64,000 nucleotides of DNA from Incurvaria masculella (Eukaryota; Arthropoda; Insecta; Lepidoptera; Incurvariidae): assembly GCA_946894095.1 (NCBI GenBank), contig OX335652.1, positions 16,639,001-16,703,000 on the forward strand, read 5' to 3'. The notes beneath the pieces are model-generated. The model had not been told where the DNA came from, searched no databases, and saw only the letters and a program-made list of their open reading frames with translations. The number at the start of each line of letters is the position of its first letter. Within the stretch, counting starts at the first letter, position 1. A program made the translations under genes and the position numbers. Positions 1 through 10,306 of the stretch are shown here, one piece after another.

Positions 1-430
1 GATATAACTTTCACGAAGTTCCCGCGACGGCGTATAGGTGTCGCTCTAACAATATCTCATTTCAGTTTTGTCCTAAGATTCACGGCGCCACTGCCGCTTC
101 GGCGTCTAGCGGAGCGGTGGGGGGGAAATCGGGAATTTGTCTAGCTTCATACGCAGCCTTAAGTAAATGCGGAGCGGTTGGGACCAATCTGGCCGACAAT
201 GGGCCGTATTTCGTTATCTGAAATCCCTAATGGATGCGAAACGATTGGCACACGGGTTGGTACGGTCGGGTCAAGGGAGAATTATACCTTGTCGTTGTGG
301 CAGCGTAAGCTCTTTGGAGAAATTCGCGACATGAACAATATTAATTTAACAAAATCTATTGAAGACAAATTGTTTTTATTCATTAATATTATAATCCAAC
401 TGAACATATGTTCTTAGATTTATACCGTCG
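1..430. other. Unassigned sequence, possibly old retroposon remains
   Basis: The region is mixed and of higher GC than the flanks. No frame above 80 codons carries a recognisable domain. A short plus-strand stretch near 285-330 reads CRCG-like cysteines, reminiscent of LINE tails, but too short to assign. Confidence 0.3.
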
Positions 431-486
431 CTGTACACAATGTTTTGAAAACTTACGGTTTTCCGGTGTGCAATGCCGTGCTTGGC

Positions 487-523
487 CGACATGTTTCGCC
501 TCCCACGACGGAAGCATCGTCAG
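487..523 (-). ncRNA. Hammerhead-ribozyme-like motif, Penelope-type remnant
   Basis: On the minus strand the sequence runs CTGACGA (517-523), a stem II of GCTTCC/GGGAGGC around GTCGT, then GAAAC and ATGTC. This matches the CUGANGA...GAAA hammerhead core. A close relative is at 14692-14797. Penelope-like elements are known to carry such minimal ribozymes. Cleavage activity is inferred only. Confidence 0.4.
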
Positions 524-999
524 GGCCACTTCGTTGCCCCGGAGTTATGTCTGACAGCCCGGCTTGTCAAACGGTAACTGGCGGGCGTCGGCTGGAAAGA
601 TTGTAGGTGTGGGTAGGTGGGCAGCAAATTGACAACTTACCCGAGCATGGAAACAGTTATTGCCAGTAGTATGAGGAATTATTAGGGCAACGACTCTCTT
701 AAGGTTTAAGGCACTATCACCTAAGTGGTGGTGCAGGTGAACTGGCAAGTGAGTTATTAAATCTGACGTTTCGTATAATTTTATGCTACTCTGTGAAATT
801 TCAGTTTAATTGGCCGAATAACACGTTGTTTGACATTAAGCATGGTACGGAATACAGCTAAACGTTAGATTCGTTTACTCACTTTCCTGTCCACCTGATG
901 ATTTAATATACCACGGTAAAGCCCTTAACAAAGGAAAGGGCTCTTCAGAGTTGCATAAAGGTATTCTTCCATTCTCATTTTACCAACTATGCTCTTTAC

Positions 1000-2020
1000 T
1001 GTAGGGTTCGTGATGGTGGTTGTGGTGTGTGGTGGCGTGTAGAAGGTGGTGAGTGAGTGAGTGAGTGAGGATGTAAAGGTTTTGTCTCCTCCACGGCGAC
1101 TTGCTAGATATCTAGGAAATGCAGGTGACGCGAAGAGCATTCCTCAATCTCGATGCCTCGGGTCGCTCAGTCGGAAGCTCAGGGTGCAGGGTAGATGCTA
1201 TGGAAGAAAACACGTACAAACCCTACCTAGTCTATGCATCTGCTTTGAGAGGACTTTTGAGGAAATATTCAAACACACAGCATGAAGGTGAAGTGATGTT
1301 TATTGAAGTTTATCATTGCACAAACAGAAGTGTAAAACTGTTAGGCTGATGCGACATACCGATGAAGCTCTAGTCCTACCGCCGGTCTCGTTTGTAGGGT
1401 CTTCGTCCCGCTCCTCAGATGAACCTGGAACTGGTCGGGCGGCTACAGGCTCCCTGCTCCACCTCCGCTCTCATCAACTGGCTGACTCCAAACACCACCG
1501 GAATAAACTGCACAGCCTCTACACTTGGTCTCTTATGAGAACCTGGTCAAAGAGTCATAATGTCTTTCACGGGCCGCGTGATTTGACTCGCACACCACCT
1601 GGTGTCGAGGACACGGCGGACACTCGCGGGAGGACTTCCCTCAGGGTGCAGCTGCGTCGAAGGCCAGAGGCGAGATCCTCACACCATTCCGATTGGTGGG
1701 GATTCCTTCAAGATGGCGCTGCAAAAACGCGATGAAAGCTCTCAACGGAGCTCTGGTCTGTACGGGCGCGGGAGTCGAACTGAACCCAATGTTTTCATTT
1801 TCAGTTCAGTGATATTCTCCTGTTTTTATTTTTATTTTCCGGAATCTTCCAAACTTGTCGCATTCCCATGGCAACGTTTCGAAATTTGAGACTCCTAGTG
1901 TGTCCTCTCTTGATTGGCTTTTTCATATTTTTCTTTCTTCATCCATAGACAGTTGTCTATGGGCAACCTATATTTTACTTGCCGCGGAAATAAAGACAAT
2001 ACTAAATATAACATCCTACA
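1000..2020 (-). repeat. 3' LTR of the Gypsy element
   Basis: This 1021-bp terminal repeat has TGTAGG/CCTACA ends. By eye it is identical to 11278-12298. On the plus strand it holds a GTGAGT-type short tandem run near 1050, a dyad at 1943-1962 (CCATAGAC-AGTT-GTCTATGG) and, read on the minus strand, AATAAA-like hexamers near 1827-1842 that could serve polyadenylation. The short plus-strand frames inside it carry no recognisable protein. Confidence 0.96.
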
Positions 2021-2036
2021 TATATCCCTATTTTCA
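2021..2036 (-). promoter_or_regulatory. Probable polypurine tract
   Basis: On the minus strand the bases just before the 3' LTR read GAAAATAGGGATATA, an interrupted purine tract in the place where plus-strand priming occurs in LTR elements. Assignment is by position and composition only. Confidence 0.5.
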
Positions 2037-3424
2037 GTTTAAAAAAAAATAATGAAAAAAAAAGAAAGAAAACACCCTATCATAGAATTATAACTTTAAC
2101 AAAGTGTTATCATATTCATTTTAAATCCAATCAAAGCTATCTAATCCTAATCCCTTAAAATTTTACAATATTAACTATTTTTTATTTTTTTTGGGATTCC
2201 AAAATTCAATTCTCTTTACGATTATGCATCAGAATGTTTTAAAAACCTACTAAACTTTCATTCTTAATTAATCATCTAAGTGTACTTAGAGTAAGGCTTT
2301 GACAAACAGCAAAAGTATAATCTGTTTAAAGTTTCAATTGCTTACTGCAAATAAAGTTTTATCAATGCAAAAATTTTCTAATTATTTGAACGAAAGCTGC
2401 TTAAGTTGGAACAATGCAAAATTTTCCTAATTCTTTGAACAAACATAGCTGGAAGTGAATTTATGCTCGAATTGAAAATTTCAAACAAGTTTGTATTAAA
2501 TCTTTAACAGAATTTAAAAAGAATATCTTGATCACAAGGAAAAAACATTCACTAACTTTATATAGAATATCCAAAACATAAAAAAAAAACAAATCGACTA
2601 TGTTTTCAGGTAAGCACATCATAATATTAAAAATTTTCAAAAAAAATAATAATTAAAAAATAGTTCGACTACCCTCCAGATTTTGTTAAGTTACAAACAA
2701 GAAGTTGTTCTAATAAACAGCTGAGCTCATTAAAATTCAAAAACTGAAAGTTTTCAGACCGAAAATCTCAGCGATAATTGAATGCAGTTATAATTACGGA
2801 TAGGTACTTAATGACTCTTAATATTTACTAGTAAGTAAATTTTCAAATTACAGAGAATAATCCATTACACTTTATAACATTCGGAATTTAAAATTCCCAG
2901 CGAAAATTCCATATCTTAACAATTAATTTTTTTTTTACTAATTGACAATATTTAAAAATAACGAAATGAAGATGAATGAAAGTAGAATTAAATTCAAATT
3001 CAATGCCAAAGTGGCTTATTACTTGCGCATTCGCGCATCTAATAAATTAAGTCAAAATAAATATCTCTTTTAAACTTCAAAGAGATCTGTCTGTGTTTTC
3101 CATCCAATCAGTTCAGAATAGTTGACCATTCAGTATAGCTATAGAGACATTAAAAAAGTTAAAAAAAAAAATGGTTCGATTTAATGAAATTAAAATAGTA
3201 AAATTATTTAAATTATTCTTTGAAAAGAAAATCGAACCATTAGTACAGTACAATATATTGGGCTGTTGAAATTAAACAAGGATTCAATTTTAATGATACA
3301 TACCTTATGTATGGATCAAAAAAAATGTTTTTCTTAATCATTTAGTAAAAAGTAGATCAACAGTATAATCCAATATATTGGTTTATAGGCAATTCAGTTA
3401 GTAATATTGTTATCATAAATTCCG

Positions 3425-3635
3425 CCTTTTTTTTTTTTTTTTTTACTAATTGTCAATATATTTTTTTTTTAATAATTTTTTTTTTACTAATTGACAATAT
3501 TTAATTTTTTTTTAATACTTTTTTTTTACTAATTGTCAATTTTTTTTTTAATTATTTTTTTTTACTAATTGACAATATTTAATTTTTTTTTAATACTTTT
3601 TTTTTTTACTAATTGGCAATTTTTTTTTTCTGATT
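3425..3635. repeat. T-tract minisatellite, unit about 36-44 bp
   Basis: Five units share ACTAATTG(A/T/G)CAAT, at 3445, 3486, 3528, 3564 and 3608, separated by T runs and AATA. An isolated sixth copy of the motif is at about 2938. It lies inside the Gypsy element. Confidence 0.85.
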
Positions 3636-3694
3636 TTTTTTTTATTTATTTTTTATTACTGAACTGAATTATATATATATCTATATATATATGT

Positions 3695-3853
3695 CTTCGG
3701 CGAGTAGGCTTCGACGAGTTGTTCCCGACGAGTTGACACCGACACTTCGGCGAGTAGGCTTCGACGAGTTGTTCCCGACTAGTTGACACCGACACTTCGG
3801 CGAGTAGGCTTCGACGAGTTGTTCCCGACGAGATGACACCGACACTTCGGCGA
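3695..3853. repeat. 50-bp tandem repeat, about 3.2 copies
   Basis: Units start at 3695, 3745, 3795 and 3845 with CTTCGGCGAGTAGGCTTCGA. The three full copies differ at only two or three bases. The unit is GC-rich against its surroundings. A 50-bp period is not a multiple of three, so the repeat is unlikely to be coding. Confidence 0.93.
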
Positions 3854-4394
3854 TTGAACATCAGTGGAAGCTATCCGTCAAGTTCAAGCTATAGTGTTTC
3901 CTAATATCCGGAATAAATCCTACCTATCAGTGCTCTTAAATGTTTGCGTTGATCAAACATTCGATTCACAAATAATGAATGATTCTTCTCCATCAGACCT
4001 TATAGTGAATCGAAAATTATGAACACAATTGTTATCCATATCTCTCTCGTTTGTCATTTGACAAAATAATAAAATTCGCCCTTCGCTAAGATGCGTTCCT
4101 ATTGTCAGTTTAGAATTCACTACCTAACACTCCTACAGTGAGATGTCAAGTATTATTTAAATATGTCCTTCCTAATGATGTCTCCAATGACATTATTTAA
4201 ATTCCAGAAAATAATCATTTTCCTGAAATGTTCATTACATAATTCACTTCCTAAAGAGGCCGTAAAAATATTGAAAAATTTGCCAGGTGCAAATCCTATC
4301 ATTTAAGTGAGTGAAATTTCCCTAGATTCAAGTATACATCGTCTTTCGTGTCCCTAATTCTTCACGCTTTCATACTTGGTAAATATTCACTCAT

Positions 4395-4622
4395 ATTTAC
4401 TTTATTTATATTATCCCCCTTTATTCACGTTACCTAACATATATTCATTATATAGACTAGATTAGAGGACCTCCTTTTTCCTAAGAAGTGTTCGCCAATT
4501 ATCATCATATATTAATCATTTTATCATTTATATCATCAATTATTATCCCCGTTATTCACGTTAACTAACGTATATTTATTATATAGACTAGACGACCTCC
4601 TTTTTCCTAAGAAGTGTACGCC
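4395..4622. repeat. Diverged tandem duplication of about 120 bp
   Basis: Two adjacent blocks share TTATTCACGTTA, TATTTATTATATAGACTAG-like and CCTCCTTTTTCCTAAGAAGTG in the same order; the second blocks begin near 4430 and 4551. Inside the Gypsy element's 3' region. Confidence 0.8.
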
Positions 4623-4659
4623 AAAAAAAAAGTGAGCAAATAGCCACCCAAAATAGAAC

Positions 4660-4870
4660 AAATTTGAGTACAAGAGTGTACTCAATATGTATTTAAGTAA
4701 TACATTCTAGACAAATTAATGTAAACCTCCCTTTCTCTAAGGAGAGTTCACTATTGGAGCAAGAAGCTTCCCCAAAAAATTTTGAGTATAAGAGAGTACT
4801 CAATATGTATTTTAATCCATACATTATAATCAAGAATAACGTAAAACCCTTTTTTCTTAAAGAGTATTTA
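4660..4870. repeat. Diverged tandem duplication of about 120 bp
   Basis: Two blocks share GAGTA(C/T)AAGAG and GTACTCAATATGTATTT, with starts near 4668 and 4786, each followed by a CTCTAAGGAG or CTTAAAGAG tail. It directly follows the previous duplication. Confidence 0.78.
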
Positions 4871-5069
4871 TAAACAAGGTTAAGCACACAGCTTACACAA
4901 ACTAGATTAAATTAGCATACAACTAATTACTCAATATTTAACTAATTCTAAACTAATATAATCTAAACTAAACGAGCTATACAAAAAGCACTACGTTAAA
5001 GCAGCCAAATTAAATATACAATACACCATTATTTTGGAACGTTTAAAGGGAAACTATTGTATAGTTTAA

Positions 5070-8000
5070 TTAGGTTTTTATAATATCGCTGACATGAATT
5101 ATACCCACGCTTGTTCCGTCAACATTCCCTAACAAATAAGTATTTTCAGAGTTTCGTTTTAAAACGATTGACTTAATAAAACGTGGAGATAGTTTATTTG
5201 AAAAAAACTTTGCTCCATCAGATTGCACATGAGATCGACGCCAGACTATGTCGCCTTCTTTAAAGTGTATTACTGAACGCCTTAAGTTGTATCTTTTCGC
5301 ATTTGATTGATATGCGCTCGTTAGATGTGTTTGAACATTATTAAAGATATTAGCTAGCGATTTCAACTTTGTTGACCATTCATCCCGTCCTTCTATAGAT
5401 AATTCATCCAGAGAACTAAAATTGGCAAATCGATGAAATCTACCATCTAGTATTATTTCTCTACCTGTCATCAACATATGAGGGGAGTAACCATGCGCTA
5501 TACTGACATGACTGTTGATTGCCGTTTGGATTTGAACCAAATGTTTCGTCCAATTACGATGATCAGCTTCTACATAGGATGCAATAGCTGTTTCAATAGT
5601 ACGATTATGTCTTTCCACAACATTATTCTGTGGGAAGTAAACACAATTTCGAAAAATTTTAGGAACATTGTACTTCTTTAACAGATCATTGAATTCTTTA
5701 GAGACGAATGGAGTACCGTTGTCACTAATCAACGTGTGAGGGACCCCATGTACTAAAAATATATTATTTTCTACAAACTTATTAATCGAACAGCTATTGG
5801 CTTTTTTTAAAGGACATAACCATATGTATTTTGAGAATATGTCCACTACAGTCAATAAGTAAACGTGACCTGAATATGCTCGGGGTAATGGGCCTACAAT
5901 ATCTAAACTTAGTACTTGCATTGGTGCATAAACCCTCTTTTGAAAGGTCATCTGGCCATGTGGCATTTTGTTATTTGCTTTATATGCTTTGCAAATTTCG
6001 CAATCAGCTAAAATTTTCTTAATTAGAGTATACATATTCGGCCAATAGTAGGTTAATTGTAGATGTTTAAAACACTTAAATGGACCTAGATGTGCGGACA
6101 AAGCATTTTCGTGATTCTTTATGACTAAGTCCCTTACTTGGTCAAATGGAATTACTTCTTTCCAAGAATATGTATCCATTAGGCTGAACTTTGGTTTACA
6201 ATATCTAAACAGTTTATTTCCCTCTAGTCTAAAGTTAGGAAAACTTAGAGGTTTTTTTACTAAATTATTAACAATATTATTATACCATTTATCTGTTGAA
6301 GAATTAGAGTCTAATAATGTTAAGTTATCTAACTTTATGCGCGAAAGTGTATCCGGCACCGTATTAAACTTGCCTTTTTTATGAATAATTTCAAAATCAA
6401 ACTGTGATAATCGAGTAGACCAACGGGCAAGTCTACCAGAAGGATTTTCTAATTTATACAGCCATTTCAGACTTTCATGATCAGTTATTACGGTGAAAGG
6501 CACACCATCAAGGTAATACCTAAAATGAGTTGTGGCCTCGACTATACTCAGTAACTCTCTTTCTGTTGTAGAATAACTCTGTTCACACTTGGATAATGTT
6601 CGCGAAAAGTACGCTATCGGGTGTTCCATATTTGAATCATCATATTGAACAATAGCCGCGCCAATGCCGTAATTACTGGCATCACAATTAAAAAAAAACC
6701 GTTTTGAATAGTCCGGAGTACTTAACACAGGGGCTGTAATAAGAGCCTGCTTTAATTTATTAAAAGAGACTTCACATTCATTTGTCCAATCGAAGGTCTT
6801 AGATTTTCCAATAAGAACACTAGTTAATTTAGAAAGAGGAGCAGCAATAGTCGAAAAGTTGTCGATAAAACGCCTATAATAAGACGCTAACCCCAGAAAA
6901 CTTCTCACATCTTTGACATTTTTTGGAGTAGGGAATTTTTCAACAGACTCTACTTTAGAGGAATCGGTCTGTAACCCATGTTCATTGACTATGTATCCTA
7001 GATATTTTAATTCACTTTTCAAAAATTCGCATTTTTTTTGGTTAACTGTTAAATTCGCGTACTTAAGTCTTTCATAAACTTTATCTAAGTAAAATATATG
7101 GTCTTTGAAATTGTTAGCTATTATAATCAAGTCATCCAGATAACCGAACACATGGTTCTCAAGCTCTGGGCCAATTAAAAAATCGATTAGCCTTTGTAGA
7201 TTTTGGGGTGCGTTAGTCAATCCGAACGGGACAGTTTTGAACTGTAAAAGACCTCTGCCTTGAGAAATTATAGCCGTCTTTTCTTTAGCCGACTCAGCTA
7301 GTGGTAACTGCAAGAATGCTTTGGATAGATCAATTGATGATATAAATTTAGCATCTCTAAGATTGTCTAATATATTGTCTATCCGCGGGAGCGGATAACT
7401 GTCTTTCTTTGTAACTGAGTTTAGTTTTCTAGAATCAATACATAATCTGGAAGATCCGTCACTTTTGGGAACCACTAACACTGGAGAAGCCCATGGAGAC
7501 GATGACTCTTCTAGAACATCCATAGAAATCATCTCATCAATCAAACTATCGACTAGTTTTTGTTTATATGGAGACATACGATAAAATCTTTGTTTTATTG
7601 GTTTACCAATAGTTTCTATTTCGTATTCCATTAAATGAGTCCTTCCTAAACCTTTCTTTTCGAATGAAATTGATTCAAATTTTTCAGTAATTTGTTTTAA
7701 AATTTCTAATTCCTCCTTTGTTAAGATACAATTTTTATTTTTATATATTTTTTTAATTGACTCCGATTGTACTATATTCTCTTGTATGTTACTAATTTCT
7801 TCCTCCCCCAATTTTCTAATCAAAGGATCACTATCGTCAGGTTTCGGTTCTAAAGCTGGTTCTGAAGGTGAACCAACAGGTTGTTTATTATGAATCTTAT
7901 TTACCACCTTATTATCCATTTTATTTTTGATTTCCTTAGTTTCTTCATTAATATTATTTAATTGTTTCCTAGATATCGTATTTTGTTTTGCTTTTTGTTT

Positions 8001-8963
8001 ATAATCTACATCGGCAATATGTTTTTGTACTCCTAATATGGCTGAAAGTTTTGTTTGTTTTAGACAATCATCACTTGTACAAATAATGCCCTCAAGAATC
8101 GATAAAAGATGGGTAAGCCTTCCCCTTAGTACTTGATAAGCGTACTCACTTGTATTATTATCGAAATTAGTTATATTATTAACTAAAAACTCTAATTGTG
8201 CGTGCACTGTATCAATTTTATTTAGTTCAGAGCATTTTAGTATTTTCTTGTCAGAACCTTTACCCTCTAAAATACCAATCGATTTTTGAACTTCCCTAAT
8301 GGCTGATCGCCTGGTAAATTTTAATTCGCTATTATTTTCGCAAGGAATTGCATCAAGAGATAATAATAATTTTGTTAGCTTCTCATCTAGTTCTTTATAC
8401 CTTATCGTTGAGATTTTTCCCACATAATCCTCGATCTCCAATTTCATTTGTTTTAATTCGGAAAGAATACCATTTATCTTCTCGACTGCTTTTGAAGTAG
8501 TCCCAATAGTTAATATACTTTTAAGTTCTGAATGTACAAATTTTTTATTTATCATTCCCGCAATTCTTTTGGAAAGACCACTTTTCTCCCAAAATTCAGT
8601 CCCCAGTATGCAATCAGATTTTACCCCTGGAATTATCTCAAATGTAAGTGGTATACTCATATTATCCACCACGATCGTACATGAAATGGAACCAATGCTT
8701 GGTTGTCTATTTCCATCAGCTGTAACAATCGAACTAATATTTGGTTCTTGTAATTTAAAACCTAAATTAAAAAATTTGTATTCACTGTTATTTCCTATCA
8801 CATTCATCTCAGCACCGCTATCAAGAAGCGCGCTAAAATTTTGATCCTTAATTTTAAAATTTAAGTAAGGTCTTTTATCGCCATTGCTGTTTATCCGCAC
8901 CGGGTTTAGGTATTTTGTGATACATTTTTGAGAACCGTAGTCCGGTGCGCCTAACCGTTTTTT
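5070..8963 (-). CDS. pol: Pol polyprotein (protease, RT, RNase H, integrase)
   Basis: About 1276 aa from a GTG at 8900, where no ATG is available, plus roughly 20 more residues open back to the slip site. Translation is therefore expected as a Gag-Pol fusion. Numbering from 8900, the aspartic protease has DSGA with Asp at 27. A charged linker of unusual length follows, residues about 120-430. The reverse transcriptase has SSIDLSKAF near 518-526, VPFGLTNAP near 555 and the catalytic YLDD near 588. RNase H begins at NCDASNYG near 737. The integrase zinc domain (HX4H then CX2C) lies near 930-970, and the DDE core has LDIVGPL near 998, SDNGTPF near 1059 and VVERHNRT near 1096. The GPY/F-like tail SPRFIKS is near 1240. 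All catalytic residues are present and there are no stops. It replicates the element RNA in particles and integrates the cDNA in the nucleus. No chromodomain or env follows. Confidence 0.95.
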   Translation of the reverse strand, partial: KKRLGAPDYGSQKCITKYLNPVRINSNGDKRPYLNFKIKDQNFSALLDSGAEMNVIGNNSEYKFFNLGFKLQEPNISSIVTADGNRQPSIGSISCTIVVDNMSIPLTFEIIPGVKSDCILGTEFWEKSGLSKRIAGMINKKFVHSELKSILTIGTTSKAVEKINGILSELKQMKLEIEDYVGKISTIRYKELDEKLTKLLLSLDAIPCENNSELKFTRRSAIREVQKSIGILEGKGSDKKILKCSELNKIDTVHAQLEFLVNNITNFDNNTSEYAYQVLRGRLTHLLSILEGIICTSDDCLKQTKLSAILGVQKHIADVDYKQKAKQNTISRKQLNNINEETKEIKNKMDNKVVNKIHNKQPVGSPSEPALEPKPDDSDPLIRKLGEEEISNIQENIVQSESIKKIYKNKNCILTKEELEILKQITEKFESISFEKKGLGRTHLMEYEIETIGKPIKQRFYRMSPYKQKLVDSLIDEMISMDVLEESSSPWASPVLVVPKSDGSSRLCIDSRKLNSVTKKDSYPLPRIDNILDNLRDAKFISSIDLSKAFLQLPLAESAKEKTAIISQGRGLLQFKTVPFGLTNAPQNLQRLIDFLIGPELENHVFGYLDDLIIIANNFKDHIFYLDKVYERLKYANLTVNQKKCEFLKSELKYLGYIVNEHGLQTDSSKVESVEKFPTPKNVKDVRSFLGLASYYRRFIDNFSTIAAPLSKLTSVLIGKSKTFDWTNECEVSFNKLKQALITAPVLSTPDYSKRFFFNCDASNYGIGAAIVQYDDSNMEHPIAYFSRTLSKCEQSYSTTERELLSIVEATTHFRYYLDGVPFTVITDHESLKWLYKLENPSGRLARWSTRLSQFDFEIIHKKGKFNTVPDTLSRIKLDNLTLLDSNSSTDKWYNNIVNNLVKKPLSFPNFRLEGNKLFRYCKPKFSLMDTYSWKEVIPFDQVRDLVIKNHENALSAHLGPFKCFKHLQLTYYWPNMYTLIKKILADCEICKAYKANNKMPHGQMTFQKRVYAPMQVLSLDIVGPLPRAYSGHVYLLTVVDIFSKYIWLCPLKKANSCSINKFVENNIFLVHGVPHTLISDNGTPFVSKEFNDLLKKYNVPKIFRNCVYFPQNNVVERHNRTIETAIASYVEADHRNWTKHLVQIQTAINSHVSIAHGYSPHMLMTGREIILDGRFHRFANFSSLDELSIEGRDEWSTKLKSLANIFNNVQTHLTSAYQSNAKRYNLRRSVIHFKEGDIVWRRSHVQSDGAKFFSNKLSPRFIKSIVLKRNSENTYLLGNVDGTSVGIIHVSDIIKT
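8896..8963 (-). promoter_or_regulatory. Gag-Pol -1 ribosomal frameshift signal
   Basis: On the minus strand the heptamer A AAA AAC (8957-8963) sits in the gag frame two codons before the gag stop. After a 7-nt spacer comes CGCACCGG (8942-8949). Its exact complement CCGGTGCG (8896-8903) follows after a 38-nt loop, giving an 8-bp GC-rich stem. The pol frame is -1 relative to gag and is open from the heptamer onward. Heptamer, spacer and stem fit the known X XXY YYZ rule. Efficiency and any pseudoknot partner are not visible. Confidence 0.9.
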
Positions 8964-10306
8964 GGAATTTCTTCTATAGCCAGAGGTTTCCTAACCATAT
9001 TATTATGACTGCCATCCCCTTTTGCAATTCGTTCGTTCTGATAGTAAGATTGTTGTTGATTATAACGAGAACGTGGTACATTAGGCTCCGAATTATAATA
9101 TTGACCTTGATAAGGTTTAGAGGAAGCATTATAATTGTAATTGTTAAAATTTTGTGGAGTTCTGTAATGCGGAGCCTGGTTATAAGCATTATGATTATTG
9201 TTAAAATTTTGTTGATGTCTGTATGGCGGATACTGGTTGTATGTATTGGCTCTATTAAAGCGCGGACCCTGAACATTATATTGGTTGTTGTAGTCTCGAG
9301 TCCGTGAATTATCGTTAAAGTGGTTTTGTTTATCTCCGAAATCTTCTGGGCCGGATTGTCGCCCATCGGTATTAAATGGCCGTGTTACCATGTTATCATT
9401 TTGTTTAGAAGTAGAAGCTTGCTTGGATTGACACGTTGAGCAGGTAGCAGTTGTCACATTTAAACGACCGCAAGTAAAACAAATCGGAATTAAAATATTT
9501 GGGCAAGCTCTAAATGAATGGCCCTTATTTTTGCATTTTAAGCATTCCTCGGATTGCTCTGATAATTTCTCAACGCTTTTATTTAATTTGTTTACTTGAG
9601 GTTTGTTTTCTGTTAATTTTTCCAATATCAACCCGTAACGTTCAATATTTTTCCCGAATTCATTTAATTCTTTTATATTCTTTGCATTTCCAAAGATAAG
9701 TGCCTGCTTATAGGTAGGCAACATGTTGTGTTTAATAATTTCGAAAGCAGCGCTTTCGGAAATCTGCCCTTTTATTTTATTGCATAGTTCATTTATATTT
9801 ATTATGAAATCAGATAATCTCTGACCTGGTTTTTGTTTTAAACTCCTTATTTGTGATTCAGTTTCAAATGAAAAATCGGCGTTATCGTATTCGCATAGCA
9901 ACGCGGATTTTAAATCCTCCCAAGACCTTATGTTTTCCCGAACGGTTCGGTACCATCTTAATGTTTCTTCACTTAATAAGTCAATGAAACACCTTAACAC
10001 AATGTCCCAATTAGAATTCCGAGCATAAGTGAGTTCCTCTACGCGGGCGATAAATTCTCTAACATCCGTCTTGCCATTGAAGGTTAATTTCCAAGAGCTC
10101 AAATTATAATAATGTTTATTAAAGATCTGAAGTTCTGTTTTTGGTTGTATGTGTTCAATGGGAGTTGAAGATTGTTGACCTTTGTCTCCGTTATCAATTG
10201 AAAAAAAATTGTTTTCATAATTGTTGCCACTTCTGGTTAGTACATTCACGCTTTCAGTTTGATCCACTGCGATGTCTATAAAGACAGAATCGTTTAAGTT
10301 GGCCAT
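8951..10306 (-). CDS. gag: Gag polyprotein of Ty3/Gypsy element
   Basis: 451 aa. Residues about 60-220 look like a retrotransposon Gag capsid domain (the W-rich stretch around SSWKLTFNG, then FIARVEEL, LRWYRTV and KQKPGQRLSDFI). A zinc knuckle of form CX2CX4HX4C spans residues 255-268 (C255, C258, H263, C268). It is followed by a second cysteine cluster (CFTC and CSTC) that lacks the histidine. The last 130 residues are rich in N, Q, Y and R, suggesting a disordered RNA-binding tail. Gag forms the cytoplasmic virus-like particle and binds element RNA. The ATG is the first in frame and follows a stop-rich leader. The frame ends CCA AAA AAC GGT TAG, and the heptamer A AAA AAC just before the stop is the -1 slip site for pol. 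Confidence 0.95.
   Translation of the reverse strand: MANLNDSVFIDIAVDQTESVNVLTRSGNNYENNFFSIDNGDKGQQSSTPIEHIQPKTELQIFNKHYYNLSSWKLTFNGKTDVREFIARVEELTYARNSNWDIVLRCFIDLLSEETLRWYRTVRENIRSWEDLKSALLCEYDNADFSFETESQIRSLKQKPGQRLSDFIININELCNKIKGQISESAAFEIIKHNMLPTYKQALIFGNAKNIKELNEFGKNIERYGLILEKLTENKPQVNKLNKSVEKLSEQSEECLKCKNKGHSFRACPNILIPICFTCGRLNVTTATCSTCQSKQASTSKQNDNMVTRPFNTDGRQSGPEDFGDKQNHFNDNSRTRDYNNQYNVQGPRFNRANTYNQYPPYRHQQNFNNNHNAYNQAPHYRTPQNFNNYNYNASSKPYQGQYYNSEPNVPRSRYNQQQSYYQNERIAKGDGSHNNMVRKPLAIEEIPKNG

Larger units (their letters stand above)
2037..5069 (-). other. 3-kb non-coding 3' region of the Gypsy element
   Basis: Between the pol stop and the polypurine tract there is no frame longer than about 70 codons. 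The region is very AT-rich. It holds a hairpin (ATGGTTCGATTT at 3171-3182 with its complement at 3229-3240), a T-rich minisatellite, a 50-bp tandem repeat and two larger diverged duplications, listed separately. Env-bearing relatives carry env here. I see neither a glycoprotein signature nor its remains. Confidence 0.75.

Noticed and set aside
1000..2052. Open frames up to 139 codons in the LTRs
   Set aside because: They recur identically in both LTRs simply because the LTRs are duplicates. No domain is visible and they lie opposite to the element's coding strand.
2037..5069. Degenerate env gene of the Gypsy element
   Set aside because: No long frame, signal peptide, cleavage site or transmembrane pattern could be followed in any minus-strand phase.
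9040..9310. Alternative frames opposite or overlapping the 3' part of gag
   Set aside because: They are shadows of the N/Q/Y-rich low-complexity gag tail.
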